A DNA stretch of 50,401 nucleotides from Bacillota bacterium. GTDB taxonomy: Bacteria > Bacillota > Limnochordia > JAAZLZ01. Position numbers and translations under genes: made by a program. The notes below the pieces were generated by a model. The model worked only from the letters and a program-made list of their open reading frames with translations. It was not told the origin of the DNA and did not search any database. Location of the stretch: NCBI GenBank assembly GCA_012521755.1, contig JAAYLV010000020.1, positions 1-50,401 on the forward strand, written 5' to 3'. Positions 47,558 through 50,401 of this stretch are shown in pieces. Within the stretch, counting starts at the first letter, position 1. Each line of letters opens with the position of its first letter.

Positions 47558-47579
47558 CCGGGGGGCCCTCCCCCCCCGG
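47558..47579 (+). other. Hairpin between dctP and dctQ (system 2)
   Basis: An 8-bp GC stem (CCGGGGGG with CCCCCCGG) lies directly after the dctP stop, with no T-run. It occupies the same place as the hairpin in the other TRAP operon and may likewise protect or partly terminate the dctP message. Confidence 0.6.
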
Positions 47580-47598
47580 AACCTATTGGGGGATTCAT

Positions 47599-48090
47599 AT
47601 GTGGAATAAATTCAACCGCGCCCTTGACATCCTCGGAACCGCCATGTTCTGGGCCCTTTGCCTGGCGGTTTTGCTGCAGGTGGTCTGTCGGTTCATCTTG
47701 AAAATCCCGTCCCCATGGACGGAAGAAATCGCCCGTTACCTATTGATCCAGATAACTTTCCTCGGCAGCGCCATCGCCGCCCGGGAAGAAAGCCATTTAG
47801 TGGCTGTGGATCTTTGGAAAAGGATACCTGCTGCTTCGTTCCCCGCGGGGATCATCATCAGGGGGGCCGTACTCTATTTTGCCTGGGCAATGTTCCGCGG
47901 CGCCCTCAGCATGATGGCCATCGCCGGCATCGAGACGGCCACGTCCCTTCTTTGGCTGCGCATGTCCTACATCTACGCCGGGATGGCAGCCAGCTTTTTC
48001 CTGGTTTGTCTCTACACCTTGATTAACATCCTGCGCACTCTAGTAGGAAAGGTACCCCACAGCCCAAGGGCGAAGGAGGGGCAATTATGA
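47599..48090 (+). CDS. dctQ: TRAP transporter small permease DctQ (system 2)
   Basis: The 163-residue product has four membrane helices and the DctQ core PSPWTEEIARYLLIQITFLG followed by SAIAAREESHLVAVDL. The ATG has GGGGGA upstream. It overlaps dctM by four bases (ATGA), so the two membrane subunits are translated together. Confidence 0.92.
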   Translation: MWNKFNRALDILGTAMFWALCLAVLLQVVCRFILKIPSPWTEEIARYLLIQITFLGSAIAAREESHLVAVDLWKRIPAASFPAGIIIRGAVLYFAWAMFRGALSMMAIAGIETATSLLWLRMSYIYAGMAASFFLVCLYTLINILRTLVGKVPHSPRAKEGQL

Positions 48091-49379
48091 CTTTGACTGT
48101 GCTGAGCTTCGTAGGCATTCTCCTTTGCCTGCTCGTCGGCGGTGTTCCCGTCGGGTTCGCCATTGGCCTTGCCTCCTTGATCTTGCTGAACATTGAATCA
48201 AGGGGCATGGCCGATTCTACCATCATCGCCCAGCGGCTTTTCAGCGGCATTGACAGCTTCCCCTTGCTGGCGGTGCCGCTGTTCATGTTCACCGGCAACC
48301 TAATGAACATCGGCGGCATTACAAAACGGATTTTTGACTTTGCCAACCACCTGGTCGGCCATCTGCGCCTCGGGCTCGGACAAGTGAACGTAGTGGCCAG
48401 CATGATCTTCGCCGGCATGTCGGGGGCCGCGGTGGCCGATGCATCGGGCCTCGGGCCTATCGAGATCAAGGCCATGCTGGACGCGAACTACGATCTCGGC
48501 TACAGTGCGGCCATTACCGCCGCCTCATCCTCCATCGGGCCTATCATCCCGCCCAGCATCCCCTTAGTCATCTACGGCATCATGGCCGAGGCCTCCATCG
48601 GCCGACTCTTGCTGGGGGGAATCTTGCCTGGAATTTTCATCGGTATCTCCCTGATGCTGATGAATGAGTTTTACTTTGCCCGCAAGCTAGGTGCCGAGCG
48701 GGGCAAGTTTGCCGGTTGGCGTCCTTTGTGGCAGAGTTTTCGCCGGGCGTTTTGGCCCTTAATGACCCCGGTCATCCTCGTCGGCGGGATCCTCTCAGGG
48801 ATCTTCACCCCCACCGAAGCTGCCGGGGTCGCCCTTGTTTATGCCGTTGCCTTGAGCATTGTCTACCGGGAGATTACCCTCAAGGAGCTCCTTGCCCTGT
48901 CGAAAGAAACCATGCGCTCCACCGCGGAGGTCCTAATTATCGTCGGTGCAGCGAGCGCCTTTGGCTACATGGTCGTTTCCGCCCAATTGCCCCAGATGAT
49001 CTTGCGCACTGTCAGCTCCTTGACGATGAACCGCTGGGCAGTACTGGCCCTGATCAACGTGTTTCTCCTGATCATCGGCTGCTTCATGGAGCCGGTAGCC
49101 GCCATCACCATCACCGTTCCCGTGATGATGCCCCTCGTCCGGCAACTGGGGATCGATCCGGTCCATTTCGGGATGGTGGTGGTCTACAACCTAGTCTTAG
49201 GGCTCCTTACACCTCCCGTGGGACTGGTCCTCTTTGTCACCGCGAAGATCGCTGGTCTGTCCGTTGAGGAGTTGGTAAAGAACATACTGCCCTTTTTCAT
49301 TCCGCTGCTGTTGAGTCTTCTCATCATCACTTATGTGCCAGGCATCGTCACCATCATCCCAGATCTGCTCATGGGTTAA
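48087..49379 (+). CDS. dctM: TRAP transporter large permease DctM (system 2)
   Basis: The 430-residue product has about 12 helices and the DctM signatures AVPLFMFTGNLMNIGGITKR, FAGMSGAAVADASGLGPIEI, GPIIPPSIPLVIYGI and GIFTPTEAAGVALVYAV. It is the main membrane channel of the second importer, with the dctP and dctQ products encoded just upstream on the plus strand. Confidence 0.95.
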   Translation: MTLTVLSFVGILLCLLVGGVPVGFAIGLASLILLNIESRGMADSTIIAQRLFSGIDSFPLLAVPLFMFTGNLMNIGGITKRIFDFANHLVGHLRLGLGQVNVVASMIFAGMSGAAVADASGLGPIEIKAMLDANYDLGYSAAITAASSSIGPIIPPSIPLVIYGIMAEASIGRLLLGGILPGIFIGISLMLMNEFYFARKLGAERGKFAGWRPLWQSFRRAFWPLMTPVILVGGILSGIFTPTEAAGVALVYAVALSIVYREITLKELLALSKETMRSTAEVLIIVGAASAFGYMVVSAQLPQMILRTVSSLTMNRWAVLALINVFLLIIGCFMEPVAAITITVPVMMPLVRQLGIDPVHFGMVVVYNLVLGLLTPPVGLVLFVTAKIAGLSVEELVKNILPFFIPLLLSLLIITYVPGIVTIIPDLLMG

Positions 49380-49407
49380 CCAGGCGAATTCGTTCTGTCA
49401 CCTTGAC

Positions 49408-49429
49408 GCGGGCTCCCAAGGGAGTCCGC
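49408..49429 (+). terminator. Hairpin after the second TRAP operon
   Basis: A stem of nine pairs, one of them G-T (GCGGGCTCC with GGAGTCCGC, CAAG loop), starts 29 bases beyond the dctM stop. No T-run follows. It is close in sequence to the hairpin at 50377-50400. Confidence 0.5.
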
Positions 49430-49799
49430 CAAACACTCTACGAAGGGATTAGACGTCCTGAGGCCGCCGCCACGACCGCTTCCAACGAAAAGCTCCTAAG
49501 GCGCCCAGGCGATGATCACCGTCGTTGCTCCAGGGAAACTTTCACCGAAGTAAAGGAAACTTGCTTCTCAACTAGAAAATTAACACTACCCGGCCCTCCT
49601 GGGGCAGAGGCGCTCGGCCGCCAAGTTCAAACACTCGCCGCTAGAATAGACCATCCAAGCCTTTTAGGCTGGTGCCTCCTAGGGGCCGGCGCGAAGAAAA
49701 CAGGCCCCGCAGAAGGGCCTAGTCGGGCAAGAAGCCATCGTTGCCGGGCACCGTTCACCTCATCTTAGATTTCCTTGCGGGTTAAAGGAGGTTGTCAAA
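49430..49799. other. Long intergenic region before the DJ-1/PfpI gene
   Basis: Apart from the sigma-H-like element at 49554, I see no convincing gene. A 121-codon open frame on the plus strand is rich in Arg and Pro, lacks a ribosome binding site and matches nothing I know. The part after 49590 has several short GC-rich inverted segments and could be a structured leader, but it fits no riboswitch or T-box pattern I can recognise. Confidence 0.4.
49554..49578 (+). promoter_or_regulatory. Sigma-H-like element upstream of the DJ-1/PfpI gene
   Basis: The sequence reads AGGAAAC-N11-CTAGAAA, nearly the same as the copy before the second dctP. It lies about 220 bases before the DJ-1/PfpI start, which would leave a long leader. 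Confidence 0.4.
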
Positions 49800-50375
49800 G
49801 TGAAGCTGTCAGGGAAAAAGGTTCTCATCTTGGTCGCCAACGAATTTGAAGATGTGGAGGTTACCTTCCCCTTCCTTCGGCTCAGCGAGGAGGGAGCCTG
49901 GATCACCCTAGGAGTCTTGGAGATGGGCTTCCATCCGCGGCCGGCCTTCCAGGGCAAGCCCATTACCGGCCGGTTTGGCACCACCGTTCCCTTCATCGTC
50001 AACAAGGAGGGAAAGCGGTACGACATGAGGCCCGTAGGCGAGCTTTCCCCGGATGAATTTGATGCGGTCATCATCCCCGGTGGGTTCGCTCCCGACTATC
50101 TGCGGCGGGACCCCCACACGGTGAACTTGGTCCGGGAGGCGGCCGCCCAGGGCAAACCTATCGCCGGGATTTGCCATGGTCCCTGGCTGATGATCTCCGC
50201 AGGGGTCGTTTCTGGCCGGCGGGTGACGGGGATCGTCGCGATCAAAGATGATCTGGAAAACGCGGGGGCTACCTTCGTCGATGAGGCAGTAGTGGTCGAC
50301 GGGAACATCATCTCCAGCCGCAATCCCGACGATTTGCCGGAGTTTTGCCGCGCGATCATCGAGCAGTTATCTTAA
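49800..50375 (+). CDS. DJ-1/PfpI family protein
   Basis: The 191-residue product has the class I glutamine-amidotransferase-like fold of PfpI/YhbO proteins: KVLILVANEFEDVEVTFPFL, DAVIIPGGFAPDYLRRD and the nucleophile elbow AGICHGPWLMISAG with the reactive Cys. The family includes proteases, glyoxalases and deglycases; the exact activity is uncertain. A GTG start has a full AAAGGAGG eight bases upstream. It follows the second TRAP operon but has its own leader and terminator. Confidence 0.9.
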   Translation: MKLSGKKVLILVANEFEDVEVTFPFLRLSEEGAWITLGVLEMGFHPRPAFQGKPITGRFGTTVPFIVNKEGKRYDMRPVGELSPDEFDAVIIPGGFAPDYLRRDPHTVNLVREAAAQGKPIAGICHGPWLMISAGVVSGRRVTGIVAIKDDLENAGATFVDEAVVVDGNIISSRNPDDLPEFCRAIIEQLS

Positions 50376-50376
50376 A

Positions 50377-50400
50377 AGCGGACTCCCGACGGAGTCCGCT
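50377..50400 (+). terminator. Hairpin after the DJ-1/PfpI gene
   Basis: A perfect 10-bp stem (AGCGGACTCC with GGAGTCCGCT) with a CGAC loop starts two bases after the stop codon. The window ends at 50401, so a T-run cannot be checked. Confidence 0.65.
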
Positions 50401-50401
50401 C

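Noticed and set aside
49403-49768. A 121-codon plus-strand open frame between dctM and the DJ-1/PfpI gene
   Set aside because: It is rich in Arg, Pro and Ala in a way typical of non-coding GC-rich DNA, has no ribosome binding site and spans a likely promoter element and a hairpin.
49590-49799. A riboswitch or T-box leader before the DJ-1/PfpI gene
   Set aside because: The region has short inverted segments but none of the conserved cores I know (no T-box sequence, no S-box, no TPP or cobalamin box).

Overview
The window looks like a chromosomal segment of a spore-forming member of the Bacillota (Firmicutes), GC-rich. The evidence is a cggR-gapA-pgk-tpiA-gpmI-eno-secG operon, the whiA/yvcK/rapZ neighbourhood, CotF-like coat proteins, GerMN and VanW proteins, strong AGGAGG ribosome binding sites and heavy use of TTG and GTG starts. 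A deep-branching class such as Limnochordia is a guess from gene content; no rRNA is present to test it. No prophage, insertion sequence or CRISPR array was seen.

Layout. Positions 1-1103 hold a tiny membrane protein, an uncharacterised membrane protein and three tRNA genes (Arg, Gly, Pro). Positions 1126-8569 (minus strand) hold amidase, GerMN protein, murI, murD, methylaspartate ammonia-lyase, rph and rdgB. A consensus promoter at 9020 drives smpB and the tmRNA gene ssrA. Positions 9993-10862 carry two CotF-like proteins and a DUF1540 protein. Positions 10930-18044 are the lower-glycolysis operon, headed by cggR and preceded by a CggR-type operator. Positions 18175-25039 hold whiA, a VanW protein, a PrcB-like protein, a BON protein, yvcK, rapZ, a PHP hydrolase and a secreted repeat protein.

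Positions 25111-32875 form an alpha-glucan locus. A GH57 branching enzyme and a GH15 protein lie on one strand; a DUF4912 protein, a second GH57 enzyme and an FMN-binding glutamate-synthase-like protein lie on the other. Its partners lie at 38396-45091: a CBS-domain protein, a GT4/GT5 glycogen-synthase-like transferase, a sugar nucleotidyltransferase fused to a degenerate phosphomannomutase, and a second GH15 enzyme. Together they could make, branch and degrade an intracellular storage glucan.

Two tripartite TRAP transporters flank this second part. The first (dctP-dctQ-dctM, minus strand, 38059-35147) is followed by a Gfo/Idh/MocA oxidoreductase and a zinc alcohol dehydrogenase, suggesting uptake and oxidation of a sugar acid or polyol. 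The second (plus strand, 46585-49379) is followed by a DJ-1/PfpI protein. Both have a GC-rich hairpin between dctP and dctQ and the same sigma-H-like element upstream. Between the glucan genes and the second transporter lie a small secreted triheme cytochrome and an exported RadC-like JAMM protein, encoded tail to tail with overlapping ends.

The best leads for new biology are the exported RadC-like JAMM protein with its cytochrome neighbour, the DUF4912/GH57/GH15 glucan locus with two apparently degenerate enzyme domains, and the shared sigma-H-like element. Family names were assigned by reading motifs; no database search was possible.
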